Assembly (NCBI RefSeq): GCF_042453785.1
Contig: NC_091663.1
Coordinates: 35,795,001 to 35,859,000, forward strand
Direction: 5' to 3'
DNA length: 64,000 nucleotides
Source of the DNA: Malus domestica
Lineage: Eukaryota; Streptophyta; Magnoliopsida; Rosales; Rosaceae
The notes under the pieces are model-generated. The model saw nothing but the letters and a program-made list of their open reading frames with translations, made no database searches and was not told where the DNA came from. The translations under genes were made by a program, and so were the position numbers. Positions 46,241-58,232 of the stretch are shown here, piece by piece (the stretch's first letter is position 1; each line of letters begins with the position of its first letter).

Positions 46241-46825
46241 GGCAGACATGGTAAGCCATCCTTATTCAACACTTTTACTGATTCACATAGACTGTTATTT
46301 GAGAATAAGGATCATCTCTGGATTCTTTTTATAAAGATTATGAGAATCCTTAAATCGTGTCTGTTCATCGTATTGAATTTCCACCACAGAAGCTAGACAT
46401 AACTACGACACCAAAACCAAACACCAAGCGCCAACAGAAGAGAGAGAAACAAGATAGAGATATGATGATGAGAAAGAAAAAGAAATAGAAAACTGAAAGC
46501 GAAAGAGAAAAAAAAAAGAAAAGAAAAAAAAAAGGGGAGTCTCTGATTGTATATATATAATTATATCTATATATATGGTGAGAGAATTTAGCTAAGCACG
46601 ACGAGACCACACGCCTTGTTGAGGAGCCTTCTTGTTGTTGCAGTTGAAGTCAAAGACGTTCCTAATCATAACCATCAACTGTAATTAGCGGATGCTATAT
46701 AATCCGATCGCCAGCGATCGGAGATGCTCATCGGAGGCGGCGGCGGTGGAGAGGATAACTCAGGAAGCGGCGGTGGAGGCTGAAGGAAGATACAAAGTGC
46801 TAGGTGAAGGCGGTGGCGGTGGAGG
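46241..46825. other. ATG18h 5' flank and leader
   Basis: Contains a purine-rich run (about 46436-46540: gaaagaaaaagaaatag and similar), a short AT tract (about 46549-46575) and a GGCGGT-rich leader (46735-46825) just before the start codon. Confidence 0.5.
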
Positions 46826-49800
46826 ATGAAGAAGAGTAAGGGGAAGAACAATGGCTTGTTGCCGAACTCGCTTAGGATTATTTCGTCGTGCCTTAAAACT
46901 GTGTCGACGAATGCGAGCACCGTCGCTTCTACTGTTCGCTCTGCCGGTGCGTCTGTAGCTGCTTCGATTTCTGCTTCCGAGGATCAGAAGGATCAGGTAT
47001 AAACTTAATTTCCTAATTTTGCTTATTTTTAATTGAATTTTATTTCCTATTTTAGCTTTTGAAGTAGTGATTATTCATGTTGTAATTATTCTGGAGATTA
47101 TTGTTGGATTTTAGTTTCCGTATTGTTTGTTGAAGTAGTGATTATTCATGAAATTTTAGGGCGGGAAGGAGGTTATAGTCAATGGCAGCATTCCGGGAGG
47201 TCGAATCGCTGGATTCGTGTTTGTTTGGCTCCTAAATATTTACTGAGCTTGAATTTTTGGAAAATGATTTGTTTTTTGTTTTGGCGGCGAATGGATTTGG
47301 CTACAATACTTACATGTATCTAATGCAATCACATTTTTAGTTCAGTTTTATGTTGCTTTATGTGAATTAGCAAACTTCAGGTTGAATTTCGTCGAAATTG
47401 AGGGTTTTCTTTTTAGCTGCGAATGTTTCTTCAGTTTATGTTGTGCTTTAAGTGAATTGGCAAAGATTCTTGGTCGATTTTTGTGGAAAGTGATTTGTTT
47501 TTGCTTTAGTGGTGAATATTCTCTTCAGTTTATGTTGCTTTAAGTGAATTAGCGAACTTCTTGTTGGATTTGGCGATTACTACGTTGTGTTTTCTTAGCG
47601 AGGTTTTGATCGATGAGTTATCTGATTACTGCATATACACTAGGCTACTAGTTAACTTCCAATGGTGAAACAGGTAACGTGGGCTGGCTTTGACAGGCTA
47701 GAGCTTAGTCACTCTACCTTCAAGCATGTTCTCTTACTCGGTTATCAGAATGGGTTTCAAGTTTTCGATATGGAAGATGCCTCAAATTTCAGTGAACTAG
47801 TTTCAAAGCGTGATGGCCCGGTTTCATTCTTACAGATGCAGCCCTGTCCTGCTGCATCTGATGGTAACCAAGGGTTCAGAACCGCGCATCCTTTGCTGCT
47901 GGTTGTTGCTGGAGATGACACTAATGGTGTGGGAATTGTTCAGAATACTGGCCACATGGGAGGCACAGGCAGAGAGGGTAATTTGGAGTCTCGGCCTGGG
48001 AACCCTGTCAGCTCTCCTACAGCTGTTCGGTTTTACTCCCTTAGGTCCCAAGGTTACGTACATGTTCTGAGGTTTCGGTCAGCTGTGTGTATGATTAGAT
48101 GCAGTCCTCGGATAGTAGCTGTGGGTCTTGCAACTCAAGTAAGCACTCGGTTACATGTGACATAAAATAGAATTTGTCAAGTTTAAACTATGAGATCGAA
48201 TAATTTTAAATTATACCTTCTGTATAAATAAAGAGATTGGATGCGTATTGCTGACCTTCCTGACATTCGGTTGCAGATTTACTGCTTTGATGCGCTCACC
48301 CTCGAAAACAGATTCAGTGTTCTTACCTATCCTGTTCCTCAGCTAGCAGGGCAAGGATCAAATGGATTTAATGTTGGTTACGGCCCAATGACTGTGGGTC
48401 CTAGGTGGTTAGCCTATGCTTCCAACAGCCCTCTAGTGTCAAACGCAAGTTGCTTAGGCCCCCAAAACCTCACTCCTTCTCCCGGAGTTAGTCCATCTAC
48501 ATCACCTGGCAATGGTAGTTATGTGGCTCGTTATGCAGTGGAGTCTAGTAAACAGTTGGCTGCTGGAATAATTAACCTGGGTGACATGGGATGCAAAACC
48601 TTGTATAAATACTGTCAAGACATGCTCCCTGATGGATCTAACTCTCCAATATCGTCAAATTCAGGCTGGAAAGTTAGCAGGCATGCAGGCACAGAAATGG
48701 ATAATGCAGGGATGGTTAGTTCTTTGTTCGGAATGAATATTTAAGTACTGCAACTTTTCATTAAGTTAATGAAAATCTCACCAATGATCTCTTGTCTACG
48801 CTTGGAAGCTACGAAATTGAAGAATCTATTCCTCATATTGATTCTCACTTTGTTCTTTATCCTGGACATGGTGTCTGAAACTGTTGTTGTTTGCTTTAGG
48901 ATGATAATGTGCGCAAGTTTTTCTTATATCAATCCTTAACTTCATTTAATTTTTGAAATAGCTCTTGATAGTACTTGATATATCATTAGTAGGATTGATA
49001 GATTAGACCTTGTTAGACGATTTTAGACCGTAGGATGCTAGCTTTTCACCATGATAAACACTGATACTGACATAGAGCACAAAAGCACTATCGCATCCTT
49101 GTAGACTGCCCTCTTTACCTTTCCTACGTTGAATAAAAACGTAAATGGAGCTGTTAATAATTTAGCCTATAAGAATTATAAGATTTAGGAAAAAGAAATG
49201 GGATATTAAATTATTACGTGTTGATTATCAGATGTTTAGGACAGTGTTGTGTTATGCCTAAATTGATGGCCAGAAGTTTTAGCTTTAGCTTGAGTGAAAA
49301 GCTCTTATTCTTTACTTGGTTAAAACAATTTCTTGCAGGTTGTTGTCAAAGATTTTATTACCCGAGCTGTTATATCGCAGTTTAAAGCTCATACCAGTCC
49401 AATATCTGCACTGTGTTTCGATCCTAGTGGGACCCTTCTCGTTACTGCCTCAGTATATGGAAATAATATTAATATTTTTCGGATAATGCCTTCATGCAAA
49501 CGCAGTGGATCAGGTGTTCAAAACTTTGATTGGAGCTCTTCTCATGTGCATCTTTACAAACTGCATCGTGGAATATTATCAGCTGTTAGTATATATGGAG
49601 TTTTGAAGATGTTCATACAGTTCTTTTCTGTAATTTTTGTTGTATTTTCTATCCATCCATTTTTCTAAATTTTTATCATTATGACAGATGATCCAGGACA
49701 TTTGCTTTAGTCATTACAGTCAGTGGGTTGCTATTGTTTCGTCCAAGGGGACCTGCCATGTTTTTGTTTTATCCCCTTTTGGTGGCGATGCTGGATTTCG

Positions 49801-51774
49801 GCTTCTTAATAATCACGGTGAAGAACCCTCCCTGTGCCCAGTTTTAACCCTACCTTGGTGGTCTGCTTCTTCTTGCATCATTAATCAACAATCTTTTCCA
49901 CCACCACCACCTGTTGCTCTTTCCGTGGTGAGCAGGATAAAGTACAGTAGTTTTGGATGGCTTAGCACAGTCAACAATGCCACTGCTTCAGCAACAGGGA
50001 AGGTCTTTGTGCCATCTGGTGCTGTTGCTGCAGTTTTTCATAATTCTTTATGTCAGAGTCTTCAGCACTGTAACTCAAGGAAGAGTACCTTGGAACATCT
50101 CTTAGTTTATACTCCATCGGGTCATGTAGTTCAACATGAACTTCAGCCAAGGACAGGGGTAGAACAGAGTCATAGTGGTCTAAGTACCCAGGTCGCCACG
50201 TCTATGCATATGCAGGACGAAGAGCTGAGAGTGAAAGTTGAACCTATTCAATGGTGGGACGTGTGTAGGCGGTCAGACTGGCCAGAAAGGGAGGACGGTA
50301 GTTTTGGTACCACATCCGATAGACAAGAGGTGGCTGACATAATCCAGAACAAATCAGGTTCTGATGGTACTCATAGAATGGAGTCTCTAGACTTAAATGG
50401 TGCTGTTGGGGGCGAAAGGAGACTTAAAACTTATTCTGGGAAGGTCCATGATAGGTCCCACTGGTACCTCTCCAATGCAGAGGTGCAAATCAGTTCTTTG
50501 AGATTACCAATATGGCAAAAGTCTAAGGTAGTTCTTGTTTCAAGGTTACATATCCAGTTAATATTTTTCTCTGTTTTGGTGGTAATTTACTTTTTTCTGC
50601 TCTAGATTTGTTTTTACATGATGGGCTGTCCAAGAGCTGATAGTTTCATTGGTGGAGAGTTCGAAACTGAAAAGGTCCCTGTTCATGAAATTGAAATGAG
50701 ACAGAAGGATTTGTTGCCTGTTTTTGAGCAGTTCCATTTCATCAAATCAAGCTGGGATGACAGGTGACGACTGTTTTATCTATAGTTCCACACACATTGT
50801 AGTGACTGTAATCGAAATAATACAAGTGGTTTGATCCTTTGAGATGCTGATGCCTGAGCTTACCAGGCTGAGGGCATGATACTGTTATGTGTTTCATGCG
50901 TGTCTTTCGTCCTTCAACCATTCTGATTCTTGTTAAATGCTCGCTTCATTGTATGATTCAGAAGCCTTGCTGGTGGGAGGTATCCCAGTCATACTTCGCC
51001 AGCTCATCAAGCTGAAGACAAGACCTTGGAAGAGACTGTTATATGTCACTCGAACCCTGCATCACTTAGCTCCACTGAAAGCTCAGATGGGGGTAAGTAA
51101 AACCGTATGCTGGGGCCTCTTATAAAATTCTTTCTTATGGATGATATTCTATTCTGCTCATTTTTTAACTAATTGTTCCACATAATTACTATTTTGAATC
51201 TATATCAGGTTCGTCAAGAAGAATTGAGCATTTTCTCGACTTGGATCAAATGAACAATGAGAAGCCCCGCACAACAGTGTATCAGACCTTGGATGGCTCG
51301 GAAAGAAGAGCCAATACAATTGTTGAGCCTTCGTTAGAAAACCATGTATCTTTCAGCATTCGGGGTACTCCATCTGAACATTTTAAGAACATCGATTCTC
51401 AAGTCAACGGCTGTGTCACCAACAGTTTGCCTGTGTTAGAAAGTAAATTGAGTTCAGGAGGAAGAATTTCTGTAGAAGAAGTCCCAGCATTGAAAGCAAT
51501 TGGGGTCAGGGAGGTCTCGGTTTTATACTCTGATCAACATGCTTCGAGTACCGATATTGTGGCAGAGGGGGCTTCCACTTTGCAGCATCCGATAGATCTT
51601 TCACAGTTTTTCCAGGAGGAGCATTGTAATGCACTGGAGAAGATTGGATGCAATGGCCTAACTGATGTCGTAGGTGACGATGTTGACAGCGACAGTAGCC
51701 ACTGCGGTAAGATGAAACCCAAAGACAAGGAAGATGGTGAAATGCTTGGAGGCATATTTGCCTTTTCTGATTGA
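46826..51774 (+). CDS. ATG18H: Autophagy-related protein 18h-like, 8 exons
   Basis: Exons 46826-46996, 47674-48138, 48277-48714, 49339-49584, 49688-50527, 50606-50763, 50962-51092 and 51209-51774 join in frame to 1,004 residues, slightly longer than I recall for the Arabidopsis protein. The N-terminus (MKKSKGKNNGLLPNSLRIIS) is the family signature. A WD40/PROPPIN beta-propeller spans about 60-560, with VLLLGYQNGFQVFD and ISALCFDPSGTLLVTAS blades. The phosphoinositide-binding F/LRRG motif of shorter ATG18 proteins reads LHRG here (433-436). A BCAS3-type C-terminal domain starts at about 699 (WYLSNAEVQISS), followed by a Ser/Glu-rich tail. ATG18 proteins bind PI3P on forming autophagosomes; the role of this long class is less clear. 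Intron 1 holds a degenerate tandem repeat. Start choice: the only ATG opening the conserved N-terminus. Confidence 0.93.
47264..47575. repeat. Degenerate tandem repeat in ATG18h intron 1
   Basis: Three copies of a unit of about 92 bp start at 47341, 47430 and 47524 with ttcagttt(t)atgttg and continue gctttaagtgaattagc. A partial fourth precedes them. Diverged, non-coding. Confidence 0.65.
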
Positions 51775-52384
51775 GGTTAAAATCTAAAGCTATTGCCACA
51801 CTACATCATCGCACAAGCTAACTTTTAAATTTTCAACGATTTGTTTAGATGAGTTGATAGCAACGACCTCGTTGTATCTTCTTTTGGCAGGTTGATCTAT
51901 AAGTACAAGCTGCGTGTTGCCTATTCCGACAATCAATAAGAAATGCACGACGTTAACGTGTCGCCGAAGCAAAGGTGACTCCTCTTCTCTCACTCTCGGA
52001 ATTGTACATATTATAGATGGAAATTCAAAATTTTTTATGGATTGTGGTTAGCTGTGGGTTGACAAAGGTTTGTAGAAAGTGGATTTTGGAATTGGTATTG
52101 CTCGCGTTGAACGATTCGCCGATCGTCCTCTTATGTCCTGTACAGATAAATTTGGTATGAAACAAAGTTCTCTCCAAGTTTGTACAACTATTACTTTTAT
52201 TCTTCTGATATGGTGAAATGGAAACCCCAAAAAAAGAGAAAGAAATGAAAAAAGAAGTACACGTTTTGATGGTATGGTGTGCATTCTCATAACTAAACTA
52301 GTTTACTGGAAAGTGTAAAAGTTATGCTAGAATTAACCATTAAACTCGCTACTCGTGCGATGGTACGATGTTTTATGGTTAATT
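51775..52384. other. ATG18h 3' flank, nothing else seen
   Basis: Probable 3' untranslated region; a possible untranslated intron is suggested by ggcag at about 51886. No other gene recognised. Confidence 0.45.
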
Positions 52385-52543
52385 CGGGACATCGTCATTC
52401 TTAATTGATGGCGGGGTGGGGGATTTGAACTCGGGACATCTTCATTCTTAAATTGATGGTGGGCGGGGTGGGAGATTTGAACTCGGGATATCCTCCAACG
52501 GGAGGAGAAGCGCAACTAGATTATGACCTAGTTGGTTTTTGCC
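52385..52543 (-). repeat. tRNA-like SINE remnant with internal duplication
   Basis: Two copies of a block of about 50 bp (52385-52430 and 52432-52483) both contain cattcttaa, ttgatgg, gcggggtggg and gatttgaact. On the minus strand gagttcaaatctccc resembles a pol III B box or tRNA T-arm. No full cloverleaf and no clear ends, so the SINE assignment is tentative. Confidence 0.4.
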
Positions 52544-52761
52544 ACATTAATATGGGCGTGCATGCAACAAGCAAATACCAAAACTTGTAATTTTCACAAA
52601 ATTGAAAGTTATCAGCAATCGAATTTAAAATTTCTCAACAAAATAGAAAGTAACATCAAAGTCTTGACAAAACAAAAATTAAATGTCGTTAAATTGAATA
52701 TGTTCGCGAAATTTAAATCCATGGCATGCATACACATTACACTATAATTTCTTTAGTAGTC

Positions 52762-52830
52762 GTCAAACCCATAAACTAATTTTAGATATGATTGCTTCTT
52801 GGGTGCAGGGTTTTCCTAAAGTAATGAAGC

Positions 52831-52875
<45 letters not shown>

Positions 52876-53321
52876 GTACATCGATATTTTTCTATTAGGG
52901 AGAGAGGGAGTTCGGTTAAGCTACACAATGGACAACCTAATTTGGTATCGAATTCGTCATATACAATATTCGAATCTAAAACTTCTTACTTCTAAATAAA
53001 AAGGAATATCATCAAATCGTAGTATTAGATCGCATAATAAAGCTCCAAATTAGTCAAACCCATAAACTAATTTTAGATTTGATTGCTTCTTGGGTGGAGG
53101 GTTTTCCTAAAGTAATGACGCTCCAATTTTTTTTTCTTTTTCTTTTTAGTATATCGATATTTTTCTGCTAGGAGAAATGAAGTTTGGTTAAGCTACACAA
53201 TAGACAACCTAATTTGGTATCAAATTCATCATCCATGAGATTCGAACCTAAAACTTCTCACTTCTAAATAAAGAAAAATATCACTAAACTGTAGTACTAG
53301 ATCGCGTAATAAAGCTCCAAA
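52762..53321. repeat. Tandem duplication, about 292-bp period, with (AT)19
   Basis: Units starting at 52762 and 53054 both begin gtcaaacccataaactaatt and run through ggttttcctaaagtaatg, aagctacacaat, gacaacctaatttggtatc and ataaagctcc. Unit 1 contains a perfect (AT)19 microsatellite (52835-52872) where unit 2 has a T/C tract. Confidence 0.82.
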
Positions 53322-53848
53322 TAATCCCAAACAATTCGTATGCCAAGTTTTCAAAAAACCATGGTCAACATTTTATGAGTGCTTACGTGGATTTGGATAT
53401 GGATCCTCCATATAGAATTGTATTGATTGGTTATTTGATTTAGGCCTTAATTTTAATTAGTTTGTGTTTTGGTCGCATAATATCAAATTAGTCATGAGGA
53501 GGACACCTCATACGACTTGTGTAGTGGTGGCGGCGGCGGCGGCTGCTGCCTGCCGTGTGTCCCTCCTAAAATTGGAGTAGTCAAAAGCCATTTTGTCACG
53601 GACTCTTTTAACTATGCAATCCCAACTTTTGGATAAAGGTGTCCATTAATGAATTTGAATTTCTAAGAGTAGTAAGCACTCATATTCGTATTTCGTCTGT
53701 AGTTTAAAATTTAAAATTAGCGAACTTGAATTGATTACCGTAAAATGTTTATTTCTCGTAATTTAGATTGATTTAGTATAGATTATTGCTTTTATTAAAA
53801 AAGGAAAAATTTTATGTAGGCAATTGGTTGAAATGATAAAAAATAAAA
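53322..53848. other. Intergenic, nothing recognised
   Basis: AT-rich apart from a short GGC run at about 53527-53545; no gene. Confidence 0.45.
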
Positions 53849-54020
53849 GAGAAATTGTAAGGAGATCCGCTCAAAAGTGAGATTTTAGACGAACTCTATG
53901 CCAACTCTAAATATTAACGTCGATTCTCATACCAATATGATAAAACATTGTGTAAAAAACATAAGGTGACGAAGAATCTAGAAAAAGTCTCATTGTAGGT
54001 GAGTCTACGTAGCATTTCTC
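53849..54020. mobile_element. MITE, gagaaatgcta family, copy 4
   Basis: Starts gagaaattgtaaggagatc and ends acgtagcatttctc, with inverted termini. The interior carries caaaacattgtg and aaggtgacgaagaatc, parallel to copy 2 at 6374-6540. Confidence 0.65.
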
Positions 54021-54629
54021 AAAATCAAATCCCATGCATAATGATCAGATATGGATGATATACTAATAACAAATCATTTCAACAATTAGAATTAAAAATT
54101 TTATTTCGACCAATATTTGAAAAAGATTTATGAATTCAGATTAGGTGTTTGCATTCCTTTAGAACTATGCACATGTTAGCTGAAAAAGACGCCTAACGTG
54201 AACAATAGAGAAATAAATTGGTGTCGAATTTACTATTTACAAGATTTGAACCTAACGCATCTCGCTGGATAAACTTTTTTTTTTTTTTAATTTGGTAATT
54301 GACTAAGATAGCCAATATTTGTATTATTTGGGGAGATTAAATAAAATAGAGGTTATTCCGTTGACGTTGACGAAAACCTTCCGTCCCTGGCAACGTCTGT
54401 CAGTCTGTCAGTCACTCAGTACTTTGTCGCTAAAGACATTTTCCTTTGAAACGTTCACTTTCAAGAAAAAGAAAAAGCCTTTCCATTTCAATTTCCACAC
54501 ATTTATAACCCCTTTTTTCTCCAACACAAATTGTATAATATCTGCTCGATTCCGCATTACTGTTCCCGAGTCGACTGCGGAGTCAAAAACTCGCCGCTGT
54601 GCTTCTAGGAAGTGAGCGAGAAGGCTACC
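54021..54629. other. Intergenic and leader of the phosphotransfer gene
   Basis: AT-rich sequence, then from about 54360 a leader with repeated gtcagtctgtcagtcactcag. No confident promoter element. Confidence 0.45.
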
Positions 54630-56569
54630 ATGGACGCAGTGACTCAGTGGCGGAAGCAGTGGTTCGACTACACTCAGTATCTGCGCCGAGAGGTTTCTGA
54701 TTTTTTTTTCCCTTTCTTCTTTGATGTTTTAGTTAATCCCTACTGGGTTTTCTCTGCTGACCTCTGTTTGTTTCTATGGAAAGTTTTCTGGGGTTTCTCT
54801 GCTGACATCTGTTTGTTTCCGTGGAAAATTTTCTGGGGTTTCTCTGCTGGTATCTGTTTGTTTCCGTGGAATGTTTTCTGGGTTCTCTGCTGGCAAACTG
54901 TTGGTTTTCAGTGGAAATTTTTTATGGGTTTTGTTAATTTCATCGAAAGAAGCTTAATTTTTGGTGTATATGATTAGTTCGCGTTTAAAGTTAGGAACTT
55001 TCAGATTATAAGGATGAAATGTCTATAGAAATTACTGGATAGTCAGACGTAATTTCCCTAAAATATTTCCATTTGTGGTTCAATACTGCGTTTCCCCCAT
55101 TGTTTTGAATTTTGGGCCGTTGAAGTAAACTTTGATTGTGGGGTTTCTGGTTGTGGTGAAAAGGGATTCTTGGACGATCAGTTTGCACAGCTAAAGAAGC
55201 TGCAGGATGAAAACAGCCCAGATTTTGTAGTTGAAGTTGTTTCTCTTTTCTTTCAAGATTCTGAGAAGCTTTTCAACAATATGGCCAGGGCTCTGTGAGT
55301 TCTTTTGTGTTAAACTTGAGTGACATTCTTTGATTTGCTTCACTTTCGGACTAATTTTGTTTGGTGGTAGCTGTGCGAAAACAACGTTAACTTGGGTTTC
55401 GTTTATTTTTCGTAGAGAACAGAACGTTGTAAACTTCAAACAGGTAGATGCCTATGTCCATCAATTCAAGGGTAGCAGTGCCTGGTAATTCCAAGCTCTT
55501 TTTCCTTATTATTTGAAAGTTTCTTCTCTTTCGACTCGAATACCTCGCTTGCCTCAAACGATAGTGCTTTGAAAATCTGAGAACTGGTCTGCTTGTTAAT
55601 TGAAACTTAGAGCACCTATGTCAGCTATTGCAAAAAATTTGTACTTTTGTTGTTTTTTGAAGTGTTTTAATTGGACATTGATTCCGTTGGTTTGCAGGAT
55701 TGGTGCATTCAGACTTAAAAATGTATGCATCAACTTCAGAAATTTTTGTGAGGCTCAGAACCTTGAAGGGTAAGTGTTTTTGCTTCATGGTGATTTTCTC
55801 AATTTGTTTTCTCTGAATAAAATCTTCAGAATTTAGCCACTTATTACTTCAAAAAGTGGTGTATCAGTTTAGGGCATTGACGCAAATTCGCACCCTAAAT
55901 CCCGAGATGGATTTATTCTAGCTTGAGTAGTTTTTCCAGTTCATGACTATCAATTTCTCTAGCTGTTTTGAGCACAATTTTGCATAGCCCACTTGTTTAT
56001 CGAGAAGAGATACCATCAATTGGAAATTTGTCAATGCGTATGCTCCTCCTTTCATTAACGCTACAATCACTTTTCGGACTAGAATTTGAAATCTTGGTAT
56101 CTTGTGTTGGCCTTGTATTTCATTTGTGTTTGAACTCAACCCTTGCGATGAAGAAAGGGTTTGTAGCATGGCATTTGCATCTAAATGCGACTCAGTAATG
56201 TTTTGTGTAGGTGTTTGAGATGTTTGCAACAACTGCAGCAAGAGAGCTCTGCACTTAAGAACAACCTTGAAAATTTATTTAGGGTAAGTACGTGAAAATG
56301 TTACTTAAGGTAGCTTGCATTTTCCGCGATGCTTTTTTAGATTCCATGCTTGTGAGCTTGGGGTGATAACTTATGTTCTACCCTTGACGCATTCATCCCT
56401 TGCGATCCTCGAAAGCATCCTTGAACTGCTGCCACGAACAATCTCAGTTTCGATTTGACATTAGCTTCTCTGCCTATATCTCATCCATTCATTGACTTTG
56501 TCCCTTTGGTTTTTATAGTTGGAGCAACAGATCGTGGCTGCTGGCGGGTCAATTCCGATGATGGAATAA
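54630..56569 (+). CDS. Histidine-containing phosphotransfer protein, AHP1-like, 6 exons
   Basis: Exons 54630-54692, 55164-55294, 55416-55484, 55698-55769, 56211-56283 and 56519-56569 join in frame to 152 residues, the normal AHP length. The HPt signature VHQFKGSS places the phospho-accepting histidine at residue 80. The helical [20 protein letters not shown] segment and the C-terminal [16 protein letters not shown] are typical. These proteins carry phosphate from cytokinin receptor kinases in the membrane to response regulators in the nucleus. Because the His is kept, it should be a genuine carrier and not a pseudo-HPt such as AHP6. The position after the histidine motif reads SAWIG where many relatives have SSSIG. 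The acceptor before exon 2 (gtggtgaaaag) is purine-rich and weak. Intron 1 holds a minisatellite. Confidence 0.92.
54745..54925. repeat. Minisatellite in intron 1, 45-bp unit x 4
   Basis: Units start at 54745, 54791, 54836 and 54881, with gggtttctctgctgacatct and tggaaagttttctg as core phrases. The second and third are nearly identical; the fourth is diverged. Confidence 0.82.
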
Positions 56570-56804
56570 ATGCTACGATGGAGTCCTGTCCACTGCTATA
56601 TCATTTGTCAAGAAATATGGATATCAGAGTTTCCGAAGTCCTTTAGCGAGTTCGATTTTACTCTGATGTAGTGAAATTTTCCTATATTCCACCTGCATCT
56701 TCGTAACGATGTAGCTTAATAACTTTCTTGGAGGCGTGTAATGTAAGGCTCTATTTTCCTAAACCCTAAACCCTTTATCCAACAGATCATTTATTATCTT
56801 GATA
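56570..56804. other. 3' flank of the phosphotransfer gene
   Basis: Probable 3' untranslated region ending before the MITE. Contains a doubled telomere-like phrase, aaaccctaaaccctttat, at about 56760. Confidence 0.4.
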
Positions 56805-57150
56805 GGCCTGGTTTGGTACTGAGGTGATTCTGAAAAAAGTGGGTATCAAAAATAGCTGGGAGCTTTTTTGTGTTTGGTTAACATTCAATTTCAGTTTTTT
56901 TTCACAGTTTTTGGTGAAAAAAAGCCAAAAACACAAAGCTGCAAAACCCAGTTTTGAAAAACCGGCTTTTTTTCACATCTGTTTTACATAAAAGTTTACC
57001 AAACATTATAATACTGTTTTTTTTTTTTTTTCAAAAGCACTTTTACAAAAAAAGTTATCAAACACTCTGTTGCTTTATTTAATAGCTGTTTATTCTCACA
57101 GCACAACAGACGCAGTTTTTTTTCAAAGCACAGCAATACCAAACCAACCC
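56805..57150 (-). mobile_element. Tourist-like MITE, about 346 bp, copy 2
   Basis: Inverted relative to 26345-26691: begins ggcctggtttggtactgag and ends gcaataccaaaccaaccc. Shared blocks include gcaaaacccagttttgaaaa and ttttacataaaagtttacc. The flanks (ata / tta) only partly match the expected TTA/TAA target. Confidence 0.7.
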
Positions 57151-58067
57151 TTATTTTGTTAGTGAGGAAGCTTTTATCATTGAACTTGAGTTAGGGTTGG
57201 CAAGGCCCATATGATCCAATTTGGTTAAAATGCTCCCCCACAGCCCGCTATTTTTGGGCCTGTTGGATCATAAGATTGAGAACCACAAAAGTGCTTTTTT
57301 GGAAAGTTGGTTTGATCATTGTTTAGTATTTGTCTCTCCTTGCTCTAGAAACCGCACATACATCGCAGTCGACAACTTCTCACACGAAAAAAAAATGATG
57401 TCATTTGGGAAAAAGTCCTCTTGTGCTTACCACACTCATTAGTGACTAGATATATCCTCGATTGTACGACAGATTAACTTGCCTCACACAAAAAAATAAC
57501 TTGTCATCATGAATAATCCTCGTGTTTTGAGGACTTGCAAATACAATTAAATGGCAAATTAGCTAGCATAAATACAATAAAATATGTTCCAAGCGAGGCA
57601 TAAGCCATCTTTTGCTTACAACACTCACAAATCACAAGATACATCTCCGATTGTAGGGCATATTCTCTTCTCACACACATCTCTCCTCCTATTACTCTAT
57701 CTCCGGTAGTAGGATAGATTCTCTTCTCACGCACTCCTCACTCCTAGTACTCAAAGAAGGAAGCTCATTTTGTGTGGAAGGTGAAGCAGCTGGATGAAAA
57801 GGACATGTGACAAAGTTAAATAAATGTGGAGGCAAAAAGATTGCAAGCTTTTAACAGTCTCAACTATATCAAGCATGGCAAGTGTACATGTCCAAAAACC
57901 AAGAGAGGGAATGTGGGGGTGTTTTAGTTGTTGGGGTGGTTGTGCCATGATCATCTGTGGGGCGTCATTGCTAATGCCAGATGGGGTTGCAGGCTTTGCT
58001 TTCTTGCTTCCTGCTCAACATTACCTGCCAAATTCATTCTTCCAGATAACAATACCATCTGCATTGA
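57151..58067. other. Intergenic, no gene recognised
   Basis: Short frames only (for example 57824-58117), with no recognisable protein. Around 57500-57740 phrases such as gatagattctcttctcac recur in diverged form. Confidence 0.45.
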
Positions 58068-58232
58068 GAGTACGATTCTTTCCCTTCCAAATTCTCGTTT
58101 CCTTTCCTTTCCTCTAAACAGTCAAGATTAAGTCACGTCAACATTTTGTGTTGACTACTTTATAGAGAGAGAAAGACAAAGAGGAAAGTGAGGGATAAGG
58201 GAAAGGAATCTGGAGGAAGAGAATTCTACTCC
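58068..58232. mobile_element. Mutator-like MITE, 165 bp
   Basis: Inverted ends: gagtacgattctttccctt and, on the opposite strand, gagtagaattctcttcctc. Flanks ctgcattga (58059-58067) and ctacattga (58233-58241) differ at one of nine bases. The core has aagtcacgtcaacatttt, shared with the elements at 4336 and 6605. Confidence 0.7.

Noticed and set aside
54319..54977. Open frames of 98 and 121 codons around the AHP start
   Set aside because: They run through the leader and into the minisatellite intron; the conserved HPt frame starts at 54630 and leaves exon 1 at 54692.
57824..58131. 97-codon Trp/Cys-rich frame
   Set aside because: No recognisable homology; it overlaps the start of a MITE and another frame of similar length.
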